From: Streptomyces sp. ACA25
GTDB taxonomy: Bacteria; Actinomycetota; Actinomycetes; Streptomycetales; Streptomycetaceae
Assembly: GCF_028200735.1 (NCBI RefSeq)
Contig: NZ_JAQKPV010000001.1
Span: forward strand, 496,001 to 560,000
Reading direction: 5' to 3'
DNA length: 64,000 nt
Shown one piece after another: positions 24,070 to 34,984 of this stretch (position 1 is its first letter; each line of letters begins with the position of its first letter). The notes beneath the pieces are model-generated. The model did not search any database and had not been told where the DNA came from. It was given only the letters and a program-made list of their open reading frames with translations. Made by a program: the position numbers and the translations under genes.

Positions 24070-25047
24070 TCAGCTCCCGGGCCAGAAGCTGTAGTCCACA
24101 GACACTTCGGTGTCGATCCGGGGCTGCTCGCCACCGCCACCCTGCTCGTCCTTCCAGGCCTCGTTCCACCAGACGTTGTGACGGAACGTCCCGGCGAGCG
24201 ACGGCACCCGGTCCTGCGGGCCCCGGTAGTCCCAGAGTTGGAGCCAGTTGTCGCGGGTCTTGTCGTAGAGGTAGAAGTTGACCCCGGTGTCGTGCCAGTG
24301 GAAGGCGTAGTCCCAGTACTCCTGCGAGGAGTCGAAGCCCTCGATCGCGGGGAGGGACGACGGGTGGTGCTCGCCGTCGAACGATCGTCCGCACTGCGGC
24401 TGTTCGAAGGACTCCTTGTAGCAGGCGGAACGGATGATGCGGCCGGTGCGCAGGTCGATGCTGCGGTTGACCTTGCGCAGCTTCTCCCCGCCCGGGGCAC
24501 TCGGCGGCTGGTAGTCCGTGTACAGCGTGAGGTGGATGACGTGCGGTTCGCTGCACAGGAACTCGATGTCGATCTCGCTGTTGTCCTCGATACCGGTGTT
24601 GTTCCGGTCCTCCCGGTCCTTGTAGTAGGTGAACAGGCCGGTCTTCACTCCGGCGTCCGGCTGGCCGGTGCAGTCGGCGGTCTTCATCCGGGCGCCGTAC
24701 CAGCCCTTGCCGGTCGGTTCCCCGGTGCCGATCTCCGCGCCGCCGTCCGGGGTGGCTTCCGCTCCGGCGGGAAGGGTCAGGCGGACCCCGCTGTTCCCCG
24801 CACCCTCGGGGAGCGGCACCGGGGCCGCGACGCGTTCGGGATGGTGCGGTATCCGCCAGTCCTGCTGCCAGGCCGGTCCGTCCCAGTTCTCCAGGGCCGG
24901 GTGGGGGACGCCCTGCGGCAGCGCCGGGGGTGGGGGCAGGGCGGACGCGGACGCGTTGAGCAGGAACAGGGAGGCCAGGGAAGCGGCGACCGCGCCTCCG
25001 AAGAGGACGCGGTGACGGCGCCGGAACAAGGTGGGGGAGGGCGACAT
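24070..25047 (-). CDS. Secreted glycoside hydrolase family 16-like protein
   Basis: 325 residues with a basic N-terminus and a signal peptide (LFGGAVAASLASLFLLNASA). The concanavalin-like domain has the GH16 catalytic signature E-x-D-x-E in NSEIDIEFL, flanked by GWYGARMKT before and FHWHDTGVNFYLYD after, as in laminarinases and related beta-glucanases. Four cysteines probably form disulfides. ATG at 25047 with CCGAGGAAG upstream. The substrate is unknown; a beta-glucan or another glycan is likely. Confidence 0.75.
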   Translation of the reverse strand: MSPSPTLFRRRHRVLFGGAVAASLASLFLLNASASALPPPPALPQGVPHPALENWDGPAWQQDWRIPHHPERVAAPVPLPEGAGNSGVRLTLPAGAEATPDGGAEIGTGEPTGKGWYGARMKTADCTGQPDAGVKTGLFTYYKDREDRNNTGIEDNSEIDIEFLCSEPHVIHLTLYTDYQPPSAPGGEKLRKVNRSIDLRTGRIIRSACYKESFEQPQCGRSFDGEHHPSSLPAIEGFDSSQEYWDYAFHWHDTGVNFYLYDKTRDNWLQLWDYRGPQDRVPSLAGTFRHNVWWNEAWKDEQGGGGEQPRIDTEVSVDYSFWPGS

Positions 25048-25309
25048 GAGTGGCTTCCTCGGAAGTGGTGTGCTGCGCACCCGCAGGTGGGGAGCGCTCC
25101 CGGGTGGGGGGAGGCCCGCGCTGGTACGGACCATTCCGGGAGTGGCATCGAAACTCGCACGGCGGTGACCAGGGGGTCAAGCCCTTCCGGTACCGGGAAT
25201 GTTCCGCGCCCGTGCGGAGGGCCGAGCCGGCCGGTATCAGCCGGGCGCGCGTCGACGGACACGGGCACCGGTGTTCCCGGCGGCCCGCCCGTCCGACCTC
25301 CCGGCAGGT

Positions 25310-25334
25310 GCATGATCGCCGCACGCCCGGGTAC
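25310..25334 (+). promoter_or_regulatory. SigB-like promoter of the small stress operon
   Basis: GCAT, 15 bases, then GGGTAC fits the streptomycete general stress consensus GNNT-N14-16-GGGTAY. It ends 37 bases before the GTG start of the holin-X family gene. Otherwise the 324-base gap 25048-25371 shows no gene. Confidence 0.5.
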
Positions 25335-25371
25335 TCGCGGCAGCCGAGGCAAGGAAGGCAGGTGAGCAGCA

Positions 25372-25791
25372 GTGCACAGCTCAGATCACCGCAGCGAGCG
25401 GGACACCGGGGAGGACTCGGTGGGAGTGCTGGTCTCCCGGGCTTCGCAGCAGCTTTCCCAGCTGGTCCGTGAGGAGATGCGCCTCGCGCAGGCGGAGATG
25501 ACGGACAAGGGCAAACGGTTCGGCATCGGAGGCGGACTGTTCGGCGCAGCGGGCCTGGTGGCGTTCCTCGGGCTCCAGGCCCTCGTGGCCACCACGATCG
25601 CCCTGCTGGCGCTGGCCCTGCCGGTGTGGGCGTCCGCGCTGATCGTCACCGGCGTGCTGTTCGTGATCGCCGCGGTCCTTGCCCTGATGGGCAAGAAGCA
25701 GGTCGGCCAGGCAGCGCCCCCCATGCCCGAGCGCACGATCGACAGTGTGAAAGCCGATGTCGCCGAGATCAAGGAGCGAGCACACCGATGA
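25372..25791 (+). CDS. Phage holin-X-like (actinobacterial) membrane protein
   Basis: 139 residues. A cytoplasmic amphipathic N-terminus (SRASQQLSQLVREEMRLAQA), a Gly-rich linker and two adjacent membrane spans, then a charged C-terminus. This is the Phage_holin_3_6/holin-X family, found widely in actinobacteria outside phages. The start is GTG at 25372 with AAGGAAGG upstream. Forms an operon with the DUF3618 gene (ATGA overlap); the pair usually accompanies envelope or osmotic stress genes. Confidence 0.8.
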   Translation: MHSSDHRSERDTGEDSVGVLVSRASQQLSQLVREEMRLAQAEMTDKGKRFGIGGGLFGAAGLVAFLGLQALVATTIALLALALPVWASALIVTGVLFVIAAVLALMGKKQVGQAAPPMPERTIDSVKADVAEIKERAHR

Positions 25792-26249
25792 CCACAAACT
25801 CTGACACGAACGGCTCCGCCCCCACCCCTCAGGAGCTCCGCGAGCAGGTGGAGGGAACGCGCGAGCAGCTGGGCCGGACAGTGGAGGAACTGGTCTCCCG
25901 GGCGGACGTGAAGACCCGGGCCGGGGAGAAGGCGGACGCGATGCGGAGCCAGGTCCAGGAGGCGGCCGGGCAGGCCAGGACCCAGGCGCAGCACACCGCG
26001 GGGCAGGTGCTCCGGATGGCGCAGGAGAAGACGCCCGAGCCGGTCCGGGAGAAGGCCGCGCAGGCCGGGCACCAGCTGGCCGGGGTGGCCGGCTCGGTGG
26101 TCGCGGAGGTCCGGGAGCACACCCCGGAGCCGGTCCGGGAGAAGGCGGACCGGGCGCTGCGCACCGCCGCCCCGTACCGCGGGCAGATACTGACCGCGGT
26201 GACGGCCACGGTGCTCGTGCTTCTGCTCGTGCGCCGTGCCAGGAAGTGA
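25788..26249 (+). CDS. DUF3618-family membrane-anchored protein
   Basis: 153 residues. The N-terminal motif PTPQELREQVEGTREQLGRT followed by VEELVSRADVK defines DUF3618. A long amphipathic helical region contains a duplicated block (EKTPEPVREKA and EHTPEPVREKA, about 37 residues apart). A single C-terminal span ends in RRARK. Translationally coupled to the holin-X gene. The role is unknown; a surface or septum stress protein is plausible. Confidence 0.8.
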   Translation: MTTNSDTNGSAPTPQELREQVEGTREQLGRTVEELVSRADVKTRAGEKADAMRSQVQEAAGQARTQAQHTAGQVLRMAQEKTPEPVREKAAQAGHQLAGVAGSVVAEVREHTPEPVREKADRALRTAAPYRGQILTAVTATVLVLLLVRRARK

Positions 26250-26284
26250 TCCGCGGAGCCGTTCGACGGGCGTGACGCCGGATA

Positions 26285-26332
26285 CCGCCGGGCCCGTGCC
26301 GCACCCTTGGGGACGCGGCACGGGCCCGGCGG
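26285..26332. terminator. Strong bidirectional hairpin terminator
   Basis: An 18-base perfect stem (26285-26302 with 26315-26332) and a 12-base loop lie between the convergent DUF3618 and XdhC-like genes. The core arm is GCCGGGCCCGTGCCGC. Confidence 0.85.
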
Positions 26333-26362
26333 CGTGTCCGGGGGCCTCCGGGCCCGTCGGGC

Positions 26363-27460
26363 TCAGCGGTGGATGGACAGGGGCGCCATCTCCGTGAGAC
26401 GGCGGCCCGTGCCGCCCTGCTGGAGGGCGATCACCTCGGACATGATGGCCACGGCGGTCTCCTCGGGGGTGCGTCCGCCGAGGTCCAGGCCGATGGGGGA
26501 GCAGAGGCGGGCGAGTGCCTCCTCGCCGACACCGGCCTCACGCAGCCGCTCCAGGCGGTCGTCGTGGGTGCGGCGGCTGCCCATCGCGCCGATGTAGCCG
26601 GCCCGGGTGTGCAGGGCGCGTTCCAGCAGCGGTATGTCGAACTTGGGGTCGTGGGTGAGTACGCAGATCACGGTGTTCTCGTCCACCGTGGTCCCCTCCA
26701 GGTAGCGGTGCGGCCAGGAGACGACCAGTTCGTCGGCCTCGGGGAACCGCTTGCGGGTGGCGAAGACCGGCCGCGCGTCGCAGACCGTGACGTGGTAGCC
26801 GAGGAACTTGCCCAGCCGGGCGACCGCTCCGGCGAAGTCGATGGCGCCGAAGACCAGCAGCCGTGGCGGCGGGGCGAAGGACTGGACGAAGACGGCCAGG
26901 CCGTTCCCCTCCTCCTGGCCCTCGGGGCCGACGTGCACGACGGCGCTGGTGCCGCGGGCGAGCATGCCGCGGGCCTGCTCGGCGACACCGGAGTCCAGCC
27001 GGGGGTCACCCAGGGTCCCCGTGGTGCCCTCCGGGGTGACCACGAGATCGCCCTCGGGGGGTGGGTCCCCCGAGATCACCGTGGCGACCGCGACCGGGCG
27101 CCCCGCCGCGATGGACTCCAGGACCGCCGGCAGTTCCGGCCAGTGTCCGCCGCCCGCCGGGCGCACGAAGATGTCGATGATGCCGCCGCAGGTCAGCCCG
27201 GCCTCCAGCGCGTCGTCGTCGCTGACCCCGTAGGTCGTCAGCACCGGCCGGCCGGTCGCGATCACCTCGCCGGCCAGCTCGTACACGGCGCCCTCGACGC
27301 AGCCGCCGGAGATGCTGCCGACCACGTCACCGTCCTCGGCGACCGCCATCGCGGCACCCGGGCGGCGCGGTGCCGACTTCCAGACACCGACGACGCTCGC
27401 CAGCGCGAAGCGCGTTCCGGCCGCCCGCCACGAGCCGATCTCCTCCGCGATGTCCCGCAC
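26363..27460 (-). CDS. XdhC/CoxF-family molybdoenzyme maturation protein
   Basis: 365 residues. The N-terminal XdhC domain has ASVVGVWKSAPRRPGAAMAV and ISGGCVEGAV with the conserved Cys, then TCGGIIDIFV. The C-terminal Rossmann domain has RLLVFGAIDFAGAVARL, VCDARPVFATRKRFPEAD and the YIGAMGSRRTHDDR block. Such proteins insert or sulfurate the Mo cofactor of CO dehydrogenase and xanthine dehydrogenase. The GTG start at 27460 has AAAGGAG upstream. Divergent from coxM across a 321-base control region. Confidence 0.88.
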   Translation of the reverse strand: MRDIAEEIGSWRAAGTRFALASVVGVWKSAPRRPGAAMAVAEDGDVVGSISGGCVEGAVYELAGEVIATGRPVLTTYGVSDDDALEAGLTCGGIIDIFVRPAGGGHWPELPAVLESIAAGRPVAVATVISGDPPPEGDLVVTPEGTTGTLGDPRLDSGVAEQARGMLARGTSAVVHVGPEGQEEGNGLAVFVQSFAPPPRLLVFGAIDFAGAVARLGKFLGYHVTVCDARPVFATRKRFPEADELVVSWPHRYLEGTTVDENTVICVLTHDPKFDIPLLERALHTRAGYIGAMGSRRTHDDRLERLREAGVGEEALARLCSPIGLDLGGRTPEETAVAIMSEVIALQQGGTGRRLTEMAPLSIHR

Positions 27461-27554
27461 GCGGGCTCCTTTCCCGAACACCTGACGGAGCCGGTCGTCG
27501 CGCCGGCCCCGGCGCCGAGCATGGGAAGCCCGTGAGCAGGGTGTCAATCGCAGG

Positions 27555-27570
27555 TTAACCCTTTGCTTAA
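27555..27570. promoter_or_regulatory. LysR-type site 1, TTAA-N8-TTAA
   Basis: TTAACCCTTTGCTTAA. It shares the form TTAAnnCnnnGCTTAA with the second site 74 bases downstream, about seven helical turns. LysR regulators of CO dehydrogenase genes (CutR type) bind two such boxes upstream of the M subunit gene. Binding here is inferred. Confidence 0.5.
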
Positions 27571-27628
27571 GCCGGTGGACCGGCCGGGGTCAACTGGCTC
27601 TACCTGGCGCGACCTGGGGTGACACGAC

Positions 27629-27657
27629 TTAAGGCACCGCTTAACTCGAGGTTGACA
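27629..27657 (+). promoter_or_regulatory. LysR-type site 2 and -35 element of the cox promoter
   Basis: TTAAGGCACCGCTTAA at 27629-27644 is a TTAAG/CTTAA inverted repeat. TTGACA at 27652-27657 follows directly, a consensus -35. The expected -10 (CAGTGT at 18 bases) is poor, which suits an activator-dependent promoter. The coxM start is 125 bases further on. Confidence 0.5.
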
Positions 27658-27781
27658 GCGCTGGCTTCCGCAGACCAGTGTGCCCGGACACCCGTGCGAA
27701 TGCGCAGCCGCACGGAGGAGAATCACCCGGGGAAGTTCCCCCGACAACTCCGAGGATGACCCATGAGAAGGGGAGTCACGC

Positions 27782-28660
27782 ATGCAGGTTCCCGCGCCGT
27801 TCGAATATGAGCGCGTGAGCAGTGTCGAGCAGGCGGTCGGGCTACTGGACAGATTGGGCGACACGGCACGGCTGGTGGCCGGCGGTCACAGCCTCATCCC
27901 CATGATGAAGCTCCGGTTGGCCAACTTCGAGTATCTGATCGACATCAATGATCTTCACGACGAGCTCGGTCACATCACGGTCGAGCCCCATCAGATCCGC
28001 ATCGGGGCGATGACCCGGCACCGGGAGCTGCTGCAGTCGGCAGCGCTGGCCGAGGTGTTCCCGATCTTCCGGGACGCCGAGCGGGTCATCGCCGACCCGG
28101 TGGTCCGCAACCGGGGAACGCTGGGCGGCTCGCTCTGCCAGGCCGACCCGTCCGAGGACCTGTCGGCCGTGTGCACCACGCTCGACGCCACCTGCGTGAT
28201 CCGTGGCCTGAACGGCGAGCGCGAGGTCACCATGGAGGAGTTCCACCAGGGGCCGTACGAAACGGCCGTCGGTGACGCGGAGATGCTGACCGAGGTCCGC
28301 TTCCCGATCCGGGCGAACGGCTCCAGCGCCTACGAGAAGGTCGAGCGGCGCGCCGGTGACTGGGCGGTCGTCTCGGCCGGCGCGGCGATCTGGCTGGACG
28401 GCGGGGCCGTCTCCGACGCCCGCGTCGGCCTGGCCGCCGTGGGGCCCAACACCACGGGCATCCCCGGCATCGCCGAGGCGCTTCGCGGTGAGGCCCCCTC
28501 GGAGGAGCTGTACGCGCGGGCCGGGGCCATCGCCGCGGACGCCTGCGATCCGGTCTCCGACCGCAGGGGCACCGCCGAGTACAAGCGTCATCTGGCACGA
28601 GAGCTGACCATCCGGGCACTGCGCACGTCGGTCGCCAGGATCAACGGACAAGGAGTGTGA
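27782..28660 (+). CDS. coxM: Aerobic CO dehydrogenase medium (FAD) subunit
   Basis: 292 residues. FAD-binding motifs AGGHSLIPMMKLR (near residue 37) and TLGGSLCQADP (near residue 115) are both intact, and the C-terminal CO_deh_flav_C domain follows. It passes electrons from the iron-sulfur subunit to the acceptor. ATG has GGGGAG upstream. The M-S-L gene order downstream is that of form I (true CO-oxidising) enzymes. Confidence 0.93.
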   Translation: MQVPAPFEYERVSSVEQAVGLLDRLGDTARLVAGGHSLIPMMKLRLANFEYLIDINDLHDELGHITVEPHQIRIGAMTRHRELLQSAALAEVFPIFRDAERVIADPVVRNRGTLGGSLCQADPSEDLSAVCTTLDATCVIRGLNGEREVTMEEFHQGPYETAVGDAEMLTEVRFPIRANGSSAYEKVERRAGDWAVVSAGAAIWLDGGAVSDARVGLAAVGPNTTGIPGIAEALRGEAPSEELYARAGAIAADACDPVSDRRGTAEYKRHLARELTIRALRTSVARINGQGV

Positions 28661-28662
28661 CC

Positions 28663-31601
<2,939 letters not shown>

Positions 31602-31608
31602 TCCACCC

Positions 31609-31635
31609 GGCCGGGCCGGCCCGTCCGGCCCGGCC
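31609..31635 (+). terminator. Hairpin after coxL (attenuator or RNA end)
   Basis: GGCCGGGCCGG pairs with CCGGCCCGGCC (11-base stem, 5-base loop) in the 59-base gap between coxL and the accessory genes. It could lower expression of the maturation genes relative to coxMSL. Confidence 0.6.
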
Positions 31636-31660
31636 CCTTCGCCCTGCCCCGAGGAGTGAC

Positions 31661-32629
31661 ATGTCGAAGAGGGTGACCACCCGTGTACTCGAACTGGCGT
31701 CCCAACGACGATCGTTCGTGCACGCGACGGTGGTGCGCGCCCAGGCGCCCGCCTCGGCGCGCGCCGGTGACGAGGCGATCGTGTTCGAGGACGGAACCAT
31801 CGACGGTTTCGTCGGCGGCGTGTGCGCCGAAGGCTCGGTGCGCACCGCCGCGCTGGCCGCGCTGCGCGACGGCGGGCCCCTGCTGCTGCGGGTGCTGCCC
31901 GACGGAGTCGACGACTTCCCCGAGTCACCCGGAGCCCAGGTGGTCGTCAACCCGTGCCTCTCCGGGGGCGCCCTGGAAATCTTCCTGGAACCGATGCTGC
32001 CGCCGCCCCTGATCGAGGTCGTCGGACGGACCCCCGTCGCCGACGCCGTCGTCGCGATCGCCGGCGTACTCGGCTACGCGACGGCCCGCTCCCTGCCCGG
32101 CGGCGTGGCCGAAGGCACCGCCGCGGTGGTCCTGGCGGGCCTGGGACGTGACGAGAGCGAATCGCTGCGGGCCGCACTCGACGCCGGCGTCCAGCACATC
32201 GCACTGGTCGCCAGCCACCGCCGGGGCGCGGCCCTCCTCGACGAGCTCGGCCTCGACGCGGCGGAACGGGCCCGCGTCCGCACACCCGCCGGCCTCGCCA
32301 TCGGAGCCGGCACGGCCTCCGAGGTCGCACTGTCGATCATGGCCGAGGTGGTGGCCGCGGTACGGACCGGCACCGCGACGGGCTGCGCGGGCACCACCGG
32401 GCAGCCGGAGCACACCGGCTGCGGCGGCGGAGCCAGGGCCGCGGCCCCCGCACCCGGCACCACCGCAGGTCACCCGACGGACGCCGCGCCGCAGCAGGCG
32501 ACGGACCCGGTGTGCGGCATGACGGTGACCGTCATGCCGGACACCCCGCACCTGACCGTCGCCGGGGAAGACCTCTGGTTCTGCAACCCCGGCTGCCGCG
32601 ACCGGCACGCCGAAGGGCTGGTGGGCTGA
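31661..32629 (+). CDS. XdhC-family protein fused to a C-terminal YHS-like domain
   Basis: 322 residues. Residues 1-220 form a short XdhC/CoxI-like protein with GFVGGVCAEGSVR (conserved Cys) and a divergent Rossmann half. A Gly/Ala/Pro linker leads to DPVCGMTVTVMPDTPHLTVA followed by a WFCNPGCRDRH segment, the C-x-G-M and C-x3-C pattern of YHS metal-binding domains. The fusion is unusual: YHS domains are normally found in copper and heavy-metal proteins. A role in supplying Cu to the Mo-S-Cu centre is a tempting inference. ATG has GAGGAG upstream. Confidence 0.8.
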   Translation: MSKRVTTRVLELASQRRSFVHATVVRAQAPASARAGDEAIVFEDGTIDGFVGGVCAEGSVRTAALAALRDGGPLLLRVLPDGVDDFPESPGAQVVVNPCLSGGALEIFLEPMLPPPLIEVVGRTPVADAVVAIAGVLGYATARSLPGGVAEGTAAVVLAGLGRDESESLRAALDAGVQHIALVASHRRGAALLDELGLDAAERARVRTPAGLAIGAGTASEVALSIMAEVVAAVRTGTATGCAGTTGQPEHTGCGGGARAAAPAPGTTAGHPTDAAPQQATDPVCGMTVTVMPDTPHLTVAGEDLWFCNPGCRDRHAEGLVG

Positions 32630-32632
32630 ACC

Positions 32633-33229
32633 GTGTTCACCACCGGCATCGTCCTCGCCGCCGGCGCCTCCCGCCGCCTGGGACAACCCAAACAGCTCCT
32701 GCCGTACCGGGGCACCACCCTGCTGGACGCCTCCCTCGGCACGGCCCGCGACTGCGGCTTCGGACAGCTCCTGGTGGCCCTCGGCGGAGCGGAGGACGAA
32801 GTCCGCCGGCAGGTCGACCTCACCGGCACCGAGCCCGTCACCGTACCCGGCCACGGCCTCGGCTGCGGCTCCTCCCTCAGCACCGCCGTCACCCGGGTCG
32901 ACCCGCGCGCCGACGGCGTCATCCTGCTGCTCGGTGACCAGCCGGGCGTCGGTACCGACGCCGTGCGCGGACTGCTCGAACGGGCCGCCCACGCACCCGC
33001 CGGACTCTGCCGCTACCAGGACGGCCCCGGACACCCCCTGTGGTTCGCCCGCTCCCTCTTCGGCGAACTGGCCACCCTCAAAGGCGACAAGGCCGCCTGG
33101 AAACTGCTCCACTCGGGCCGCTTCGAGGTCGCCGAGCACCCTGTGGACCGCCCCGTCCCGCGAGACGTGGACACCTGGGACGACTACCGGGCACTGCTGG
33201 CCGAGCCCGACCCGGCGGCCGGCCGATGA
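32633..33229 (+). CDS. MobA/MocA-like molybdopterin nucleotidyltransferase
   Basis: 198 residues, NTP_transf_3. N-terminal nucleotide-binding LAAGASRRLGQPKQLLPY and the metal site LLLGDQPGVG, with GHPLWFARSLF later, as in MocA, which makes the cytosine dinucleotide form of the cofactor used by CO dehydrogenase. GTG start three bases after the XdhC-YHS stop. Confidence 0.85.
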   Translation: MFTTGIVLAAGASRRLGQPKQLLPYRGTTLLDASLGTARDCGFGQLLVALGGAEDEVRRQVDLTGTEPVTVPGHGLGCGSSLSTAVTRVDPRADGVILLLGDQPGVGTDAVRGLLERAAHAPAGLCRYQDGPGHPLWFARSLFGELATLKGDKAAWKLLHSGRFEVAEHPVDRPVPRDVDTWDDYRALLAEPDPAAGR

Positions 33230-34134
33230 GCGCCCTCTTCGCCGACGCCGCCGAGGTCCGCCGCCGGCTCGACGCCGCGGGTCACCTGCTGGACGACGGC
33301 ACCGCGACCGCACTCTTCCTCGCCACCGTCCTGGACCGGCCACTGCTCCTCGAAGGCGAACCCGGAGTGGGCAAGACCAGTGCCGCGAAGGCGCTGGCCC
33401 AAGCCCTCGGCACCCCGCTGATCCGGCTGCAGTGCTACGAAGGACTGACCGCGGGCGAAGCGCTCTACGAGTGGAACCACCAACGGCAGCTCCTGGCCAT
33501 CCGGCTCACCGAAGCCCGCAGCGAAAAACTCACCGACGCCGACCTGTTCACCGAGGAATTCCTCCAGGACCGGCCGCTGCTGCGCGCGATCCGCCACCAG
33601 GGCCCGGTGCCCCCGGTGCTGCTGATCGACGAGATCGACCGCGCCGACGACGAGTTCGAGGCGCTGCTGTTCGAAATCCTCGGCGAGTCCGCCATCACCG
33701 TCCCGGAACTCGGCACCTTCACCGCCGCCCGGCCACCGGTCGTCGTGCTCACCTCCAACCGCAGCCGCGAACTGCACGACGCCCTGCGACGCCGCTGCCT
33801 CTACCACTGGATCGACTTCCCCACCCCCGAGCGGGCCGTCGACATCCTGCGCCGCTCGGTACCGGCGGCGAACGAGCCGCTCATCACCTCGGCCGCCGAC
33901 TTCATCGGCCGGGTCCGCGCCCTCGACATGGACAAGGCGCCCGGCATGGCGGAGACCATCGACTGGGTCTCCGCGCTCTCCGCCCTCGACGTCACCCGGC
34001 TGTTCCGGGACGACATCCTCCGCACGCTCAGCACCATCGTGAAGAGCCCCGACGACCGCGTCACCGTCACCGAAGCGCTCGACGGGCTCGGATACCCGCA
34101 GCCGGCACCGGGGACCGGACCCTCCGTCCCCTGA
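33226..34134 (+). CDS. coxD: MoxR-type AAA+ ATPase, CO dehydrogenase maturation
   Basis: 302 residues. Walker A GEPGVGKTSAAK, Walker B VLLIDEIDRAD, sensor 1 VVLTSNRSRELHDAL and arginine finger region RRRCLYHW. Established CoxD of Oligotropha is needed to build the Cu-S-Mo cluster. ATGA overlap with the nucleotidyltransferase gene. Works with the VWA protein CoxE. Confidence 0.9.
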   Translation: MSALFADAAEVRRRLDAAGHLLDDGTATALFLATVLDRPLLLEGEPGVGKTSAAKALAQALGTPLIRLQCYEGLTAGEALYEWNHQRQLLAIRLTEARSEKLTDADLFTEEFLQDRPLLRAIRHQGPVPPVLLIDEIDRADDEFEALLFEILGESAITVPELGTFTAARPPVVVLTSNRSRELHDALRRRCLYHWIDFPTPERAVDILRRSVPAANEPLITSAADFIGRVRALDMDKAPGMAETIDWVSALSALDVTRLFRDDILRTLSTIVKSPDDRVTVTEALDGLGYPQPAPGTGPSVP

Positions 34135-34165
34135 CCGAGCAGCACAGAACGAAAGCGAGAAGCCC

Positions 34166-34984
34166 ATGAAGATCGAGAACGAATTCACCGTCAGCGTCCC
34201 GGCGGAACGCGCCTGGGAGGCGCTCACCGACCTGGAAGGCCTCGCTCCGTGCATGCCCGGCGCCCAGCTCACCGGCGTGGACGGCGAGGTGTACAGCGGG
34301 AAGGTGAAGGTCAAGGTCGGCCCGGTCATCAGCCAGTTCGCGGGCACGGCCACCTTCACCGAGAAGGACGACGCGAACCACCACATGGTGATCAGCGCCA
34401 AGGGCAAGGACTCCCGCGGAGGGGGCAACGCCTCCGCCCTCATCGACGCGCAGCTGCGCCCCGACGGTGCGCGTACCGTCGTCACCGTCCGCACCGACCT
34501 CACCATCAGCGGCAAGCTCGCCCAGTTCGGCAGCGGCATGATCAAGGAGATCTCCGAAAAGCTGCTCCACCAGTTCGTGCAGAACCTCGAGGCGCAACTG
34601 CACGCCGCCGAGGAGCCCGCCCCCACCCCCGCCCCGGCCACGCCCCCGGCCGCCGCAGCGGCGCCCGAGGCACCCGCCACGACGCCGGCCCCGGAAGCCG
34701 CCGACGCGCCCGCACCGGTGAGCACGACGCCCGAGGCCCCCGAGACCCCCGCTCCGGTCGCCGCCCCCGCGCCGGACCCCTCGGACACGGCGGCGGCCGC
34801 CCCGGCCCCCGCACAGCCCGCCGCACAGGCGGCTGCTCCCGCCCCCCGCCGGCAGGAGCAGGCGGAGGCCGAGCCGCTCGACCTCATGGGGCTCGCCGGA
34901 TCGTCCGTGTACAAGAGGCTGATCCCCGGGGCCGCCGCCGTCCTCGTCCTGGCAGCCGTGGTCATCTTCCTCGTCGTCAGGTGA
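34166..34984 (+). CDS. coxG: CoxG-like SRPBCC protein with membrane anchor
   Basis: 272 residues. The first 145 or so form an SRPBCC/CoxG fold (FTVSVPAERAWEALTDLEGL, CMPGAQL, VGPVISQFAGTATF). A long Pro/Ala/Glu linker of about 95 residues follows, then a C-terminal transmembrane anchor (LIPGAAAVLVLAAVVIFLVV). CoxG tethers CO dehydrogenase to the membrane or helps it reach the quinone pool. The anchor seen here fits that. GAAAGCGAGAAG upstream of the ATG. Confidence 0.88.
   Translation: MKIENEFTVSVPAERAWEALTDLEGLAPCMPGAQLTGVDGEVYSGKVKVKVGPVISQFAGTATFTEKDDANHHMVISAKGKDSRGGGNASALIDAQLRPDGARTVVTVRTDLTISGKLAQFGSGMIKEISEKLLHQFVQNLEAQLHAAEEPAPTPAPATPPAAAAAPEAPATTPAPEAADAPAPVSTTPEAPETPAPVAAPAPDPSDTAAAAPAPAQPAAQAAAPAPRRQEQAEAEPLDLMGLAGSSVYKRLIPGAAAVLVLAAVVIFLVVR

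Noticed and set aside
25372..26249. Phage lysis cassette because of the holin-like name
   Set aside because: No endolysin or other phage genes are nearby; the family is a chromosomal actinobacterial membrane protein and the neighbour is DUF3618.
28657..28659. GTG at 28657 as the start of coxS
   Set aside because: It is one base from the AGGAG sequence, too close for use; the ATG at 28663 has proper spacing. The GTG would add only two residues.
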